Shown: piece by piece, positions 48,697 to 57,554 of the stretch | How positions within the stretch are numbered: position 1 is the first letter of the stretch | Layout: the number at the start of each line of letters is the position of its first letter | Assembly: GCF_036967205.1 (NCBI RefSeq) | Contig: NZ_CP146022.1 | Location: 310,001-374,000, forward strand | Direction of reading: 5' to 3' | Source: Streptomyces sp. Q6 | GTDB lineage: Bacteria; Actinomycetota; Actinomycetes; Streptomycetales; Streptomycetaceae | Length of the DNA stretch: 64,000 bases | The notes under the pieces: model-generated | What the model was told of the DNA's origin: nothing | Databases searched by the model: none | The model's input: only the letters and a program-made list of their open reading frames with translations | Program-made: the position numbers and the translations under genes

Positions 48697-48708
48697 GACA
48701 ACGTTGTC
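48697..48708. promoter_or_regulatory. LacI-type operator upstream of the secreted lyase-like gene
   Basis: GACAACGTTGTC, a perfect 12-bp palindrome with central CG and the TTGACAACGTTGTCCA context typical of Streptomyces LacI-family operators, 20 bp before the GTG start. No LacI gene is in the window. Confidence 0.6.
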
Positions 48709-48728
48709 CACCCAGAGAGGCCCACCTC

Positions 48729-51700
48729 GTGCCGCACGCACTTCCCCCGGTCGACCGCCGGAGGTTCCTCCAACTCATCGGCGTCACCGCCGCCCTGACG
48801 ACTCTTCCCACGGCGCTCGGTTCCGCCTCGGCCCGGGCGGCCGACGGGACCGGCACTCCCCCGGACGCGGTCGCGGCGACGTACCACCGGGTGCTTCTCG
48901 ACCACACCCACTGGTCCGAGACGCAGTGGGACGCGGCCCAAGGGGCGTACACCGGGAAGGACTTCGGTTTCGCCGTGGTGCTGGGCCATGCCGTCCTGCT
49001 CACGCACGGCACGTACGACGAGGGCCTCGCCGGAATCGACCGCGACACGCTCAAGCGGCGCACGCTCGCCACGCTCAAGCGGTTCGCCGCCACCAACCGG
49101 CTGACCGGCGGCACCGAGTGGGGTCGAAAGCTGTTCTTCGACACCACGTTCCAGTCGTACTTCGTGCTCGCCGCCCGCCTGCTGTGGGACGACCTCGATG
49201 CCACGACGCGCGCCCACATCGACACCATCACGCGCGAGCAGGCGGCCTACACCGACAAGTTGGGCACCGCGGACGACCCCGACTCGGGTGACTGGACGCC
49301 GAACGGGCTGGACGGCGGGCACGTCGGCGACACCAAACTGGAGGAGATGGGCCTGTACGCCCAGACCCTGGCCCCCGCCCTGGCCTGGGCTCCGGACGAC
49401 GCGCGCCACGGGGCCTGGGCGGCCGCGTACGGGACGTGGTCGCGCAACGAGGCCGGGCTGCCGCCGGCCGATCTCGCCAACCCGGCCCGCGTGGACGGCG
49501 TTCCCGTGTCCGCCAACACGGCCAGGAACCTGTACGACACGTTCATCGTCGAGAACCACGGCTCGTTCGGCCCGCACTACCAGGAGGAGCTGTGGCGCAC
49601 CTCCGGTCGTAACGCGGCACACTTCCTCGCCGCCGGGCGGCCGCTGCCCGAGGTCCTGACGAAGCAGCCCAACGCGCGACCGTTGTGGCGCACGCTGCTC
49701 GGTGTCATGAGCGATGCCGGTGAACCGCTGATGCCGATGGTCAACGACCGCGAGCATCTCTACGGCCGCGACGTGATCCCGCTCGCCTTCCTCGCGCAGG
49801 TGGCGGGCGACCGGGCGGCGGCGCGCGCGGAGCAGGAGCTCGCCGACCGGCTGGAGGCGTACCAGAAGTATCCGCCGGAGCACCGGATGGCCAAGTTCTC
49901 GGGTGAGCCGAAGTACGAGCCGGAGGCGCGCGCCGAGATCGCCATCAGCTATCTGCTCCACGTGTGGGCGGCGGCGGCCGGGCGGCGCGTGGAGCCGCTC
50001 TCGCGCGCCGAGTTGTTCGCCGAGGCGGCGGGCGTGACGGACTTCGGGACCGGCCCCGGCCTGGTCTCGCACCAGACGCCGGCGGCGTGGGCGGGCGCGG
50101 TCAGCAAGCCGGGCTTCGTGAAGTTCGCCTGGCAACCCGCTCACGACGACTGGCTGTTCCGGCTCAGCGGCGCGACACCGATGTTCCTGCCGACGACGGC
50201 GGGCAAGGTCCTCGGGCGGTCCGTGCGGCTGTACGAGTCCGTGCGCGACGGCTACGACGCGAGCGCGACCGTGCTGCGCCTGGAGAAGGGGCACGCGGGA
50301 TTCGCGACGCTGCCGAGCGGCGCCGTCGTCTACGCGACCACGGGCACCGCCGTCGGCGAGGGCCACGTGGAGATCCACAATCTGACGATGCCGGGCATGG
50401 CGGGCCTCGGCGGCTCCCGCACGTACCGGTGCGCCGAGGGCGAGGTCTCGGTACGGGCCAAGGACCTGTCGCCCGCCTCCGGTGCCGCCCGGGTCGACGA
50501 CATCACGTTCACCCCCACCACGGTCCGGCACGTGCGCATGCTCGGGGTGCGCCCCGATCCGTCGTACGGGTACTCGCTGTACGCCGTCGAGGTGCGCGAC
50601 GGCGCGGACGGCACCGACCTCGCCCGCGGGGCGGCGGCCACGGCGTCCTCGTACGACACCGGCAAGGCGCCGGGGCTCGCGGTCGACGGTGACGCGGCGA
50701 GCCGCTGGGCCGTGTCGAAGGCGCAGCGGCAGCGCGCCGACAGCTGGTGGGCGGTGGACCTCGGTGCCGCGCACGAGATCGACCGGGTGACGCTGCGCTG
50801 GGAGGCGGCCGCCGGGCGCGCGTACCGCGTGCAGGGTTCGGCGGACGGCACGGACTGGGTCGATCTCGCCGCGTGGCCGACGCCCGCGGTGAGCAGCCGC
50901 GGTGGCTGGCTCGATGTGGACGGGCGGGCCGGGTTCGTGGTGCGTGGCGCGGATCTGCCGATCACGGTGTTCGACGACACGATCGTCCTGGCCGACGGGC
51001 CCGCCGCGCCGGTCGTGGTCGAGGGCTTCCCCGGCGCGTCGGTGTCCGATCTGCGCGCCCACGCGGACGCCTCCGCTCCGACGGCGGACCACGACGCGGT
51101 GCGGGCCGCGTTCACCGACGACCACCTGAGCCTGTTCAACCTTTCGGACGACGCGGTGTCCGCGCGGGTCGAGCTGCGGCAGCGGGGGTCGCGCACGGTC
51201 TGCTTCGAGGGCGTGCAGACGGTGACACGGGACGGGGTCGTGTACGAGGCGGAGCTGGGCGCCGCGCAAGCCGTCGTCCTCGCCCCGCGCGTCACGCTCA
51301 CTCCGCTGTCGGGCGGCGCGCTGCCGGCGGGGCTGCGGGTCCACGTCGTGGACGGGGCGACCGTGCGCCTGTCCGGCGCCGCCTGCCGGGTCCGGGTCGC
51401 GGCACAGGGCCGCGACACGGTCGCGGTGGTCGGGTCGGGCCGCCCGACGACGGCCACGCTGCGCGGCGCCGTCGCCTACCCCTTCGACGATCTGGCGCTG
51501 GGGCGGACGGTGTTCCCCACCAGTCCGCTGCCTGACGGCATGTCCGATCCGGCGGCCGCGGTGGACGGCGACCCGGACACCGCGTGGACCCCCGGTCCTG
51601 ACGGGCGCCTGGTCGTGGACCTCGGCGCCGTGCGACCGGTCGGGCGCGTGGAGGCCGCGTGGACCACGGCGGGCGCGCCGCAGGCCGCGGTGGAGTTCAG

Positions 51701-51857
51701 CGAGGACGGATCCACGTACCGCTCCGCGGGCCGGACCGGCGGCCGGGGGCGGCTGCGCTCGCTGACCACCGAGGGCTCGGCCCGCTACGTGTCCTTCGAG
51801 GTCACCGGTACCCCGCGGGCGGGAGCCCGGCTCGTGCGGCTCTCCGTGCGCGCCTGA
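48729..51857 (+). CDS. Tat-secreted polysaccharide-lyase-like enzyme with two discoidin domains
   Basis: 1042 aa. GTG 48729 with AGAGAGG upstream. Twin-arginine signal VDRRRFLQLIG, hydrophobic core, cleavage after SASARA. Residues about 45-400 form an (alpha/alpha) toroid (DSGDWTPNGLDGGHVGDTKL; HGSFGPHYQEELWRTSG, like the His/Tyr segment of PL8-type lyases), then beta-sandwich domains. Two F5/8-type C (discoidin, CBM32-like) modules follow at about 600-720 (AVDGDAASRWAVS, DLGAAHEIDRVTL) and 920-1040 (AVDGDPDTAWTPG). It should bind and cleave an extracellular acidic polysaccharide; the substrate is not certain. Confidence 0.7.
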   Translation: MPHALPPVDRRRFLQLIGVTAALTTLPTALGSASARAADGTGTPPDAVAATYHRVLLDHTHWSETQWDAAQGAYTGKDFGFAVVLGHAVLLTHGTYDEGLAGIDRDTLKRRTLATLKRFAATNRLTGGTEWGRKLFFDTTFQSYFVLAARLLWDDLDATTRAHIDTITREQAAYTDKLGTADDPDSGDWTPNGLDGGHVGDTKLEEMGLYAQTLAPALAWAPDDARHGAWAAAYGTWSRNEAGLPPADLANPARVDGVPVSANTARNLYDTFIVENHGSFGPHYQEELWRTSGRNAAHFLAAGRPLPEVLTKQPNARPLWRTLLGVMSDAGEPLMPMVNDREHLYGRDVIPLAFLAQVAGDRAAARAEQELADRLEAYQKYPPEHRMAKFSGEPKYEPEARAEIAISYLLHVWAAAAGRRVEPLSRAELFAEAAGVTDFGTGPGLVSHQTPAAWAGAVSKPGFVKFAWQPAHDDWLFRLSGATPMFLPTTAGKVLGRSVRLYESVRDGYDASATVLRLEKGHAGFATLPSGAVVYATTGTAVGEGHVEIHNLTMPGMAGLGGSRTYRCAEGEVSVRAKDLSPASGAARVDDITFTPTTVRHVRMLGVRPDPSYGYSLYAVEVRDGADGTDLARGAAATASSYDTGKAPGLAVDGDAASRWAVSKAQRQRADSWWAVDLGAAHEIDRVTLRWEAAAGRAYRVQGSADGTDWVDLAAWPTPAVSSRGGWLDVDGRAGFVVRGADLPITVFDDTIVLADGPAAPVVVEGFPGASVSDLRAHADASAPTADHDAVRAAFTDDHLSLFNLSDDAVSARVELRQRGSRTVCFEGVQTVTRDGVVYEAELGAAQAVVLAPRVTLTPLSGGALPAGLRVHVVDGATVRLSGAACRVRVAAQGRDTVAVVGSGRPTTATLRGAVAYPFDDLALGRTVFPTSPLPDGMSDPAAAVDGDPDTAWTPGPDGRLVVDLGAVRPVGRVEAAWTTAGAPQAAVEFSEDGSTYRSAGRTGGRGRLRSLTTEGSARYVSFEVTGTPRAGARLVRLSVRA

Positions 51858-51865
51858 CACCCGAC

Positions 51866-51907
51866 GCCGGGTGCCCGTCACGATTGCGCCGGTGGCGGGC
51901 ACCCGGC
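51866..51907 (+). terminator. terminator hairpin after lyase-like gene
   Basis: Perfect 12-bp stem GCCGGGTGCCCG / CGGGCACCCGGC with an 18-nt loop. Confidence 0.7.
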
Positions 51908-51951
51908 ACGGACTTCGCTTGGCCGCTCCGGGGACGGGGTAGCTGGCCACC

Positions 51952-53910
51952 ATGGTCAACGACACCTCTGCACCCCGGGGCGGCCGCGCGCGGCCCGATG
52001 TCGACGTCGACGCGCTGCGCACGATCCTCGACGGCGAGTACGCCACGATCCGGGACCTCGTCCGCACGAACCTGGTGACGCACGCCTCCGTCCTGGAGGA
52101 CGCCGAGGAACTCGGCATCGACGCGTTCCGTGAGCGGGTGCGCGAACTGGTCGTCGAGCTGGCGGCGACCGGCCAGACCGGGATGGGCTTTCCCGAGGAG
52201 TACGGCGGCGGGGGCGACATCGGCGCGTCCATCGCCGCGTTCGAGACGCTCGCGTTCGGTGATCTGTCGGTGCTGGTGAAGGTCGGCGTGCAGTTCGGTC
52301 TGTTCGGCGGGGCGATCCTGCAACTCGGCACCGAACGCCATCACGCGGCCTATCTGCCGGATCTGATCACCGGGCGGCTGATGGGCTGCTTCGCGATGAC
52401 CGAGACCGGACACGGCTCCAACGTCCAGGCGCTCGGCACGGTGGCGACCTACGACGTCGACACCCAGGAGTTCGTTCTCACGACGCACGGCGACGCGGCC
52501 CGCAAGGACTACATCGGCAACGCCGCCCGCCACGCCGAACTGGCCGTCGTCTTCGCTCAGTTGCGGGTCGGCGACCGGTCCGAGGGGGTGCACGCCTTCG
52601 TCGTGCCGATCCGGGTGGACGGGGCGGTGGCGCCCGGTGTCCGCATCGAGGACGACGGCCGCAAGATGGGGCTCAACGGCGTCGACAACGGCCGCATCTG
52701 GTTCGACGAGGTGCGGGTGCCGCGCGAGGCGCTCCTCAACCGGTTCGCCGACGTCTCCCCCGACGGCACGTACGAGAGCCCGATCGAGAACCCGGGCCGC
52801 CGCTTCTTCACGATGCTCGGCACGCTGGTGCAGGGGCGGGTCAGCGTCGGCGGCGGCGCGATCAACGCGTCCAAGGTGGCTCTGGCGATCGCCGTCAAGT
52901 ACGCCCTGCGACGGCGCCAGTTCGAGACGGCGTCCGACGGCGAGGAGCAGCTCCTCCTCGACTACGGCATGCACCAGCGGCGCCTGTTGCCGCTGCTGGC
53001 ACGGACGTACGCGCTGCACTTCGCGCAGGACGTGGTGCGCACCGATCTGCACAAGGTCCTGTCCGGCATCGAGGACGACGAGCAGACGCGGCGAGAGCTG
53101 GAGTCGCGGGCCGCCGGCACCAAGGCGCTCGGCACCTGGCACGCCACGCGGGTCATCCAGGAGTGCCGCGAGGCGTGCGGTGGCGCCGGGTATCTCGCGG
53201 TGAACCGGTTCGCCGCCCTCAAGGCCGACAGCGACATCTTCACGACGTTCGAGGGCGACAACCACGTCCTGCTCCAGCTTGTCGCCAAGGGCCTGCTCAC
53301 GGGGTACGCGAGCGACTTCGAGGATCTCGACCAGCTCGGCACGGCCCGGTTCGTGACCGGTCTCGCGGTCGAGACGGTGATCGAGAAGACGTCGGCGCAC
53401 AAGCTGCTGGAGCGGGTGCGCGACCTGCTGCCGGGCGGCGACGAGTGGGACCGGGAAGCGGGGCTGCTCGACTCCGAGTACCACCTGGCCATGCTGCGTT
53501 TCCGCGAGGAGCACCTGCTCGCGGGGGTGGCCCGGCGGCTCAAGCGCGGGGTCGAGCGGGAGGGCGGCCCCGGCGCCGTCTTCTCGCGGGTGCAGGACCA
53601 TGTGATCGCGGTGGCCCGTGCGCACGTCGAGCGGCTGGTCCTCGAGGCGTTCGTCGAGAAGCTGCGGAGCGTCCCCGACGGGGGCAACAAGGAGGCGCTG
53701 GGGCTGCTGTGCGACCTGTTCGCGCTGTCGTCGATCGAGGCCGACCGGGCGTGGTTCATGGAGCACGGCCGGTTGACGGTGCAGCGGTCCAAGGCGATCA
53801 CACGCGAGGTGAACGACCTGTGCCGCCGGGTCCGGCCGATCGCGGACGCCCTGGTCGACGCCTGGGGCGTCCCGCCCGAGATGCTGCGCTCGCCGGACCT
53901 GGTGGGGTGA
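51952..53910 (+). CDS. acyl-CoA oxidase/dehydrogenase family flavoprotein
   Basis: 652 aa, ATG 51952. FAD-binding dehydrogenase core with FAMTETGHGSNVQALGT and the catalytic-base region CREACGGAGYLAVNRFAALK, IFTTFEGDNHVLLQ; the long C-terminal helical domain makes it the length and type of acyl-CoA oxidase rather than a 380-aa dehydrogenase. It introduces a double bond into acyl-CoA with transfer of electrons to O2. Monocistronic; convergent with the WhiB gene 12 bp away. Confidence 0.85.
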   Translation: MVNDTSAPRGGRARPDVDVDALRTILDGEYATIRDLVRTNLVTHASVLEDAEELGIDAFRERVRELVVELAATGQTGMGFPEEYGGGGDIGASIAAFETLAFGDLSVLVKVGVQFGLFGGAILQLGTERHHAAYLPDLITGRLMGCFAMTETGHGSNVQALGTVATYDVDTQEFVLTTHGDAARKDYIGNAARHAELAVVFAQLRVGDRSEGVHAFVVPIRVDGAVAPGVRIEDDGRKMGLNGVDNGRIWFDEVRVPREALLNRFADVSPDGTYESPIENPGRRFFTMLGTLVQGRVSVGGGAINASKVALAIAVKYALRRRQFETASDGEEQLLLDYGMHQRRLLPLLARTYALHFAQDVVRTDLHKVLSGIEDDEQTRRELESRAAGTKALGTWHATRVIQECREACGGAGYLAVNRFAALKADSDIFTTFEGDNHVLLQLVAKGLLTGYASDFEDLDQLGTARFVTGLAVETVIEKTSAHKLLERVRDLLPGGDEWDREAGLLDSEYHLAMLRFREEHLLAGVARRLKRGVEREGGPGAVFSRVQDHVIAVARAHVERLVLEAFVEKLRSVPDGGNKEALGLLCDLFALSSIEADRAWFMEHGRLTVQRSKAITREVNDLCRRVRPIADALVDAWGVPPEMLRSPDLVG

Positions 53911-53922
53911 CGGGGCGCCGGG

Positions 53923-54237
53923 TCAGCCGGCGCGGGCGGTCCGGCCGTCGGCGCCGGACCGCTCGTGGTCGGTGCGCGCGGTCTCCAGGAGGGTGCGCCA
54001 GGACGTGACCGTGGGGCGCCGGCGCAGCAGCGCCCGGCGCTCGCGTTCCGTCATGCCGCCCCACACGCCGTGCTCGATGCGCTCGTCCAGGGCGTGGGAC
54101 AGGCACTCGGTCCTGACCACGCACGCGGCGCAGATCCGCTTGGCGCCGGACTGGGCCGCTCCTTCGACGAACAGCTCCTCCGGGTCCGCCGTGCGGCACG
54201 CCGCTGCTTCCCACCACGAGCCCTGCCTCTCGGCCAT
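53923..54237 (-). CDS. WhiB-family iron-sulfur regulator
   Basis: 104 aa from ATG 54237. The four Cys ligands of the [4Fe-4S] cluster are Cys14, Cys36, Cys39 and Cys45 (RICAACVVRTEC), followed by GVWGGMTERERR, the WhiB turn that contacts the sigma factor, and a basic tail (RALLRRRP). WhiB proteins regulate development, antibiotic production or redox response. A longer in-frame start is possible upstream but that segment looks non-coding. Confidence 0.9.
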   Translation of the reverse strand: MAERQGSWWEAAACRTADPEELFVEGAAQSGAKRICAACVVRTECLSHALDERIEHGVWGGMTERERRALLRRRPTVTSWRTLLETARTDHERSGADGRTARAG

Positions 54238-54321
54238 GACCCAACCCCCGTCGCTCTCTTGCCGGTTGATGCTGCCAGTTGGCGGGCGACTGTACGGCAC
54301 TCCCCCGCTTCGAGCAGCCCA

Positions 54322-54888
54322 TCACCACTGGTTGAACAGCGAGTGACGGTCGGAGGGTTCCTCGGAGCCGCTGTCGCGGGGGCCGGAGCGCAGGGCGTCG
54401 TCCATGGTGTGCAGGCGCCGGTCCTGGAGGTTGCTCATGTAGGTCATCCAGCCGATGAACAGCACGGTGAGGACGGAGAATCCGATGGTCTGGCGCGGTC
54501 CCGCCGTGAGGGCCGTCAGTACGGTGATCGTCACGAACATCAGCGCCAGGAAGACGAGCGCGGCCTTGCGGTGGCGCGTGCGCCGCAGGCGCTGGTCGAC
54601 CAGTTCGCGCATGGCCCGGCGTTCCTCGGGATCGGTCGGTACGTCACCGGTGCGCAGCCTGCGGTCGAGCGAGACCAGGCCGTCCGTGCTTCCGGCGGCC
54701 CGCTTCTCCCTGCGGCGGATCGCCAGGGTGACGCCGACTCCGCCGAGCGAGATGACCACGACGCGGGCCAGGGTCGCGAGGAACGAGCGCCCCGGGTAGA
54801 GCAGTTGGATCAGCAGGGCGGCGACGACGATCGACAGCGCCGTCTGTGCCCACAGGTTCTTGGCCAGAAAGTTTCTGACGCGTTCCAT
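54322..54888 (-). CDS. multi-pass membrane protein of unknown function
   Basis: 188 aa, ATG 54888 with GGGAGGG upstream. Four hydrophobic helices in two pairs (LSIVVAALLIQLLYPG with FLATLARVVVISLGGVGVTL; AALVFLALMFVTITVLTAL with FSVLTVLFIGWMTYMSNLQ), linked by a basic cytosolic loop of about 50 residues (RREKRAAGSTDGL...LRRTRHRK). The C-terminus is polar and acidic. Common Streptomyces hypothetical; no recognised domain. Confidence 0.7.
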   Translation of the reverse strand: MERVRNFLAKNLWAQTALSIVVAALLIQLLYPGRSFLATLARVVVISLGGVGVTLAIRRREKRAAGSTDGLVSLDRRLRTGDVPTDPEERRAMRELVDQRLRRTRHRKAALVFLALMFVTITVLTALTAGPRQTIGFSVLTVLFIGWMTYMSNLQDRRLHTMDDALRSGPRDSGSEEPSDRHSLFNQW

Positions 54889-55011
54889 GTCCGCCCTCCC
54901 GAGGCTCCCACCGGCTCTTCGACGCCGTACGGGTACCCCCGGCGCGCGGCAGGACACCCAACAAGGTGGTGCGTCAAGGGAGTTGGGGCCCGGGTGCGCC
55001 GGGCCCCGAGG

Positions 55012-56265
55012 TCATCCGTTCGCCGCGGCCCGCGCCGTCTGCTCCGGCTGCCCTGTCTGCGCTGCCCGGTCCGACTCCTTCGTGACGGATACGGCGCGGG
55101 AGGCGGCCGGCTCGGAGGGGTCGCCGCCCCGGTCGATGCGGCCGCTGATCACGGCGAGGACCAGACCGGCCACGGCGAGGGCCGCGCCGGCCAGGTTGGG
55201 TGCGGCCCAGCCCCAGCCGGCCGTGATGACGAGGCCGCCCAGCCAGGCGCCGCCCGCGTTGGCCAGGTTGAAGGCCGAGTGGTTGGAGGCGGCGGCCATC
55301 GTCGGCGCGTTCTTCGCCTTGGCCATCAGCAGCATCTGGACGGGCGTGGTGATGAGCGAGCCCATGGCGCCGATGAAGGTGATCGTCAGCAGGGCGGGCA
55401 CGGTGCTGTGCACGGTGAAGTAGAACGTCACCAGCGCCGCGGCGAGCAGGACGAGACCGCCGTACAGCGTCGGGCGCAGGGCGCGGTCCGTGAGCGGTCC
55501 CGCGAGCAGGGTGCCGACCGTCATGCCGACGCCGTACAGCGCGAGGACCAGGGTGGTGGAGGTGTCCGAGATGCCGGTCAGGTGCGTGAGCATCGGCACC
55601 AGGTAGCTGTAGACGGCGAAGAATCCGCCGAATCCGACGACGGCCGTGGCCAGGCCGAGGACGACCTGCTTGTTGCCCATGGCCCGCAGTTCGTGCCGGA
55701 TCCCGGACTGCGCGCCGCGTGGCTGGTGGGGCACGAAGGCGGCGATCGCTGCGAGGGCGACCAGTCCGATCACGGCGACGGCGTAGTAGGCGGAACGCCA
55801 CCCGAGGTGCTGCCCCAGGGCCGTTCCGAGAGGTACGCCGACGATGTTCGCGACGGTGAGACCGAGGAACATCTTCGACACGGCGCGCGCCGCCCGCTCG
55901 GGGGCCACGAGCCGGGAGGCGACGACGGCGCCCACACCGAACAGCGCCCCGTGCGGCAGACCCGCGATGAAGCGGGCGGCGAAGAGCGTCCCGAAGTCGG
56001 GGGCCAGCGCCGACGCGGTGTTGCCCGCCACGAACAGCGCGGACAGGAGCAGCAGCAGCCGCTTGTGCGGGATCCGCGCGCCGATGCCGGTGAGGACGGG
56101 GGCGCCGACGACGACACCGAGCGCGTACGCCGACACGAGGTTGCCCGCGTGCGGCACGGACACGTCGACGCCGTCGGCGATCTGGGGCAGCAGCCCCATC
56201 GTGGCGAACTCGGTGGTGCCGATGCCGAACGCGACGACAGCCAGGGCCAGCAGAGCCAGCGGCAT
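55012..56265 (-). CDS. MFS efflux transporter (AraJ/CmlR-like, 12 TM)
   Basis: 417 aa from ATG 56265. Drug:H+ antiporter-1 signatures: TTEFATMGLLPQIADGVDVS at the start, GARIPHKRLLLLLSALFVAG (motif A region), FIAGLPHGALFGVGAVVASR and NIVGVPLGTALGQHLGWR (motif C region). Such exporters handle chloramphenicol-like drugs, sugars or purines. The start is chosen at MPLALLALAV; frames further upstream are not protein-like. Confidence 0.85.
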   Translation of the reverse strand: MPLALLALAVVAFGIGTTEFATMGLLPQIADGVDVSVPHAGNLVSAYALGVVVGAPVLTGIGARIPHKRLLLLLSALFVAGNTASALAPDFGTLFAARFIAGLPHGALFGVGAVVASRLVAPERAARAVSKMFLGLTVANIVGVPLGTALGQHLGWRSAYYAVAVIGLVALAAIAAFVPHQPRGAQSGIRHELRAMGNKQVVLGLATAVVGFGGFFAVYSYLVPMLTHLTGISDTSTTLVLALYGVGMTVGTLLAGPLTDRALRPTLYGGLVLLAAALVTFYFTVHSTVPALLTITFIGAMGSLITTPVQMLLMAKAKNAPTMAAASNHSAFNLANAGGAWLGGLVITAGWGWAAPNLAGAALAVAGLVLAVISGRIDRGGDPSEPAASRAVSVTKESDRAAQTGQPEQTARAAANG

Positions 56266-56540
56266 GGTGGAGAGAGACCTTTCGAAGACAGCGGTCCCGC
56301 GGGGACGGGCGGACGCGGGCAGCGGGCCATGAGGGAGGACATCCCGCCCCCACGGCCTCGCGCGGAGCACTTCGGCCCGCACGGCCCCGGAACAGGGCAG
56401 ACCCACTACGGGTCCAGCCTCGGTGTTCCTCCACGCATTCCAGAAACCGGGCGCCTGTTTCGTGATCTATGTCATGCGCCGGCAACTGTTCTTCGCCTCC
56501 GGTCGTCCTGGGTGACGTGGGCAGAGGGAGGCGCATCGCG

Positions 56541-57536
56541 ATGACGTCGGCGGACGAGGGCGGGCCCGGTACGTCCGCGCGGGCGGGCCGGTGGATACGT
56601 CCGGGTACATCGAGGTGGACGCGCGGCCGGGTGCTCGCCGCCGTGGCCCTGGTCACCGCAGCTCTGCTGGCGTTCCCGGGGCTGGTGCCCAACGCGGTGG
56701 GACGGCTGGGGAGCCTGCTGGAGGCGTTTCTGCCGTGGCTCGGCCTGGTGGTACCGGCGTTGGCGGTGTGCGCCCTGCTGCGCCGCTCGGCGACCGCTCT
56801 CCTGGCGCTGCTCGTGCCGGTGGCGGCCTGGGCGTACCAGTTCGGGGGTCTGCTCCTGCCCGCCGAGGACCCGGGGCGGCCGGGGCTCGATGTCGTGCAG
56901 CACAACGTGAGCGACGAGAACACCGACCCCGCGGGCACGGCGCGCGCGCTGGCCGCCGCGGGGCCCGAACTCATCGCGCTGGAGGAACTGTTGCCCCGGG
57001 ACCTGTCCGCGTACCGCGAGGTCCTGGCCGCCGACTACCCGTACCACGCGGTGCGCGGCACGGTCGGTCTCTGGTCGGCGTACCCGCTGAGCGGGAGCCG
57101 GGCCGTGGACATCAAGCCGCGCGCGATCGACGAGGCGTGGAGCCGCGGGCTGCGCTCCGTGGTCCACGCGCCGGGCGGGGAGATCGCGGTGTACGTCGCG
57201 CACCTGCCGTCGGTCCGTGTCACGGCGACCGGATTCGCGTCCGCGCCGCGGGACGAGAGCGCGGGGCTGCTCGGGAGGGCGATTGCGGCCGAGCCGGTCG
57301 GCACGGTGGTCCTGCTCGGCGATCTCAACGGCACAGTCGACGACCGCGGTCTCGATCCGCTGACGTCCCGGTTGAACGTGTCCCACCGGGGCTTCGCCCT
57401 CAGCTTTCCCACGGCGTTCCCGCTGGCCAGGATCGACCAGGTGATGGCCCGCTCGGCGACGGTCGGCCGGATCAGGACGCTGCCCGCCACCGGCAGCGAC
57501 CATCTGCCGGTGGCCGCGCGGGTCACGCCCGTCTGA
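56541..57536 (+). CDS. membrane-anchored endonuclease/exonuclease/phosphatase-family protein
   Basis: 331 aa. ATG 56541 with GGGAGG upstream. Three N-terminal membrane helices (about residues 30-110), then an EEP domain facing outside: HNVSDENTD (metal Asn), ALEELLPRD (Glu), VAHLPSVRV, LLGDLNGTVDD (Asp/Asn) and SDHLPVAARV (catalytic His). These proteins hydrolyse nucleic-acid or phospholipid phosphodiester bonds. Convergent with the PHP gene, 18 bp apart. Confidence 0.8.
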   Translation: MTSADEGGPGTSARAGRWIRPGTSRWTRGRVLAAVALVTAALLAFPGLVPNAVGRLGSLLEAFLPWLGLVVPALAVCALLRRSATALLALLVPVAAWAYQFGGLLLPAEDPGRPGLDVVQHNVSDENTDPAGTARALAAAGPELIALEELLPRDLSAYREVLAADYPYHAVRGTVGLWSAYPLSGSRAVDIKPRAIDEAWSRGLRSVVHAPGGEIAVYVAHLPSVRVTATGFASAPRDESAGLLGRAIAAEPVGTVVLLGDLNGTVDDRGLDPLTSRLNVSHRGFALSFPTAFPLARIDQVMARSATVGRIRTLPATGSDHLPVAARVTPV

Positions 57537-57554
57537 TCGCGCGGGCGCGGCAGG

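Noticed and set aside
48642-52331. Very long (1229-codon) minus-strand open frame
   Set aside because: It lies opposite the lyase-like and acyl-CoA oxidase genes; low-complexity Arg/His/Gly/Val content marks it as a GC-rich shadow frame.
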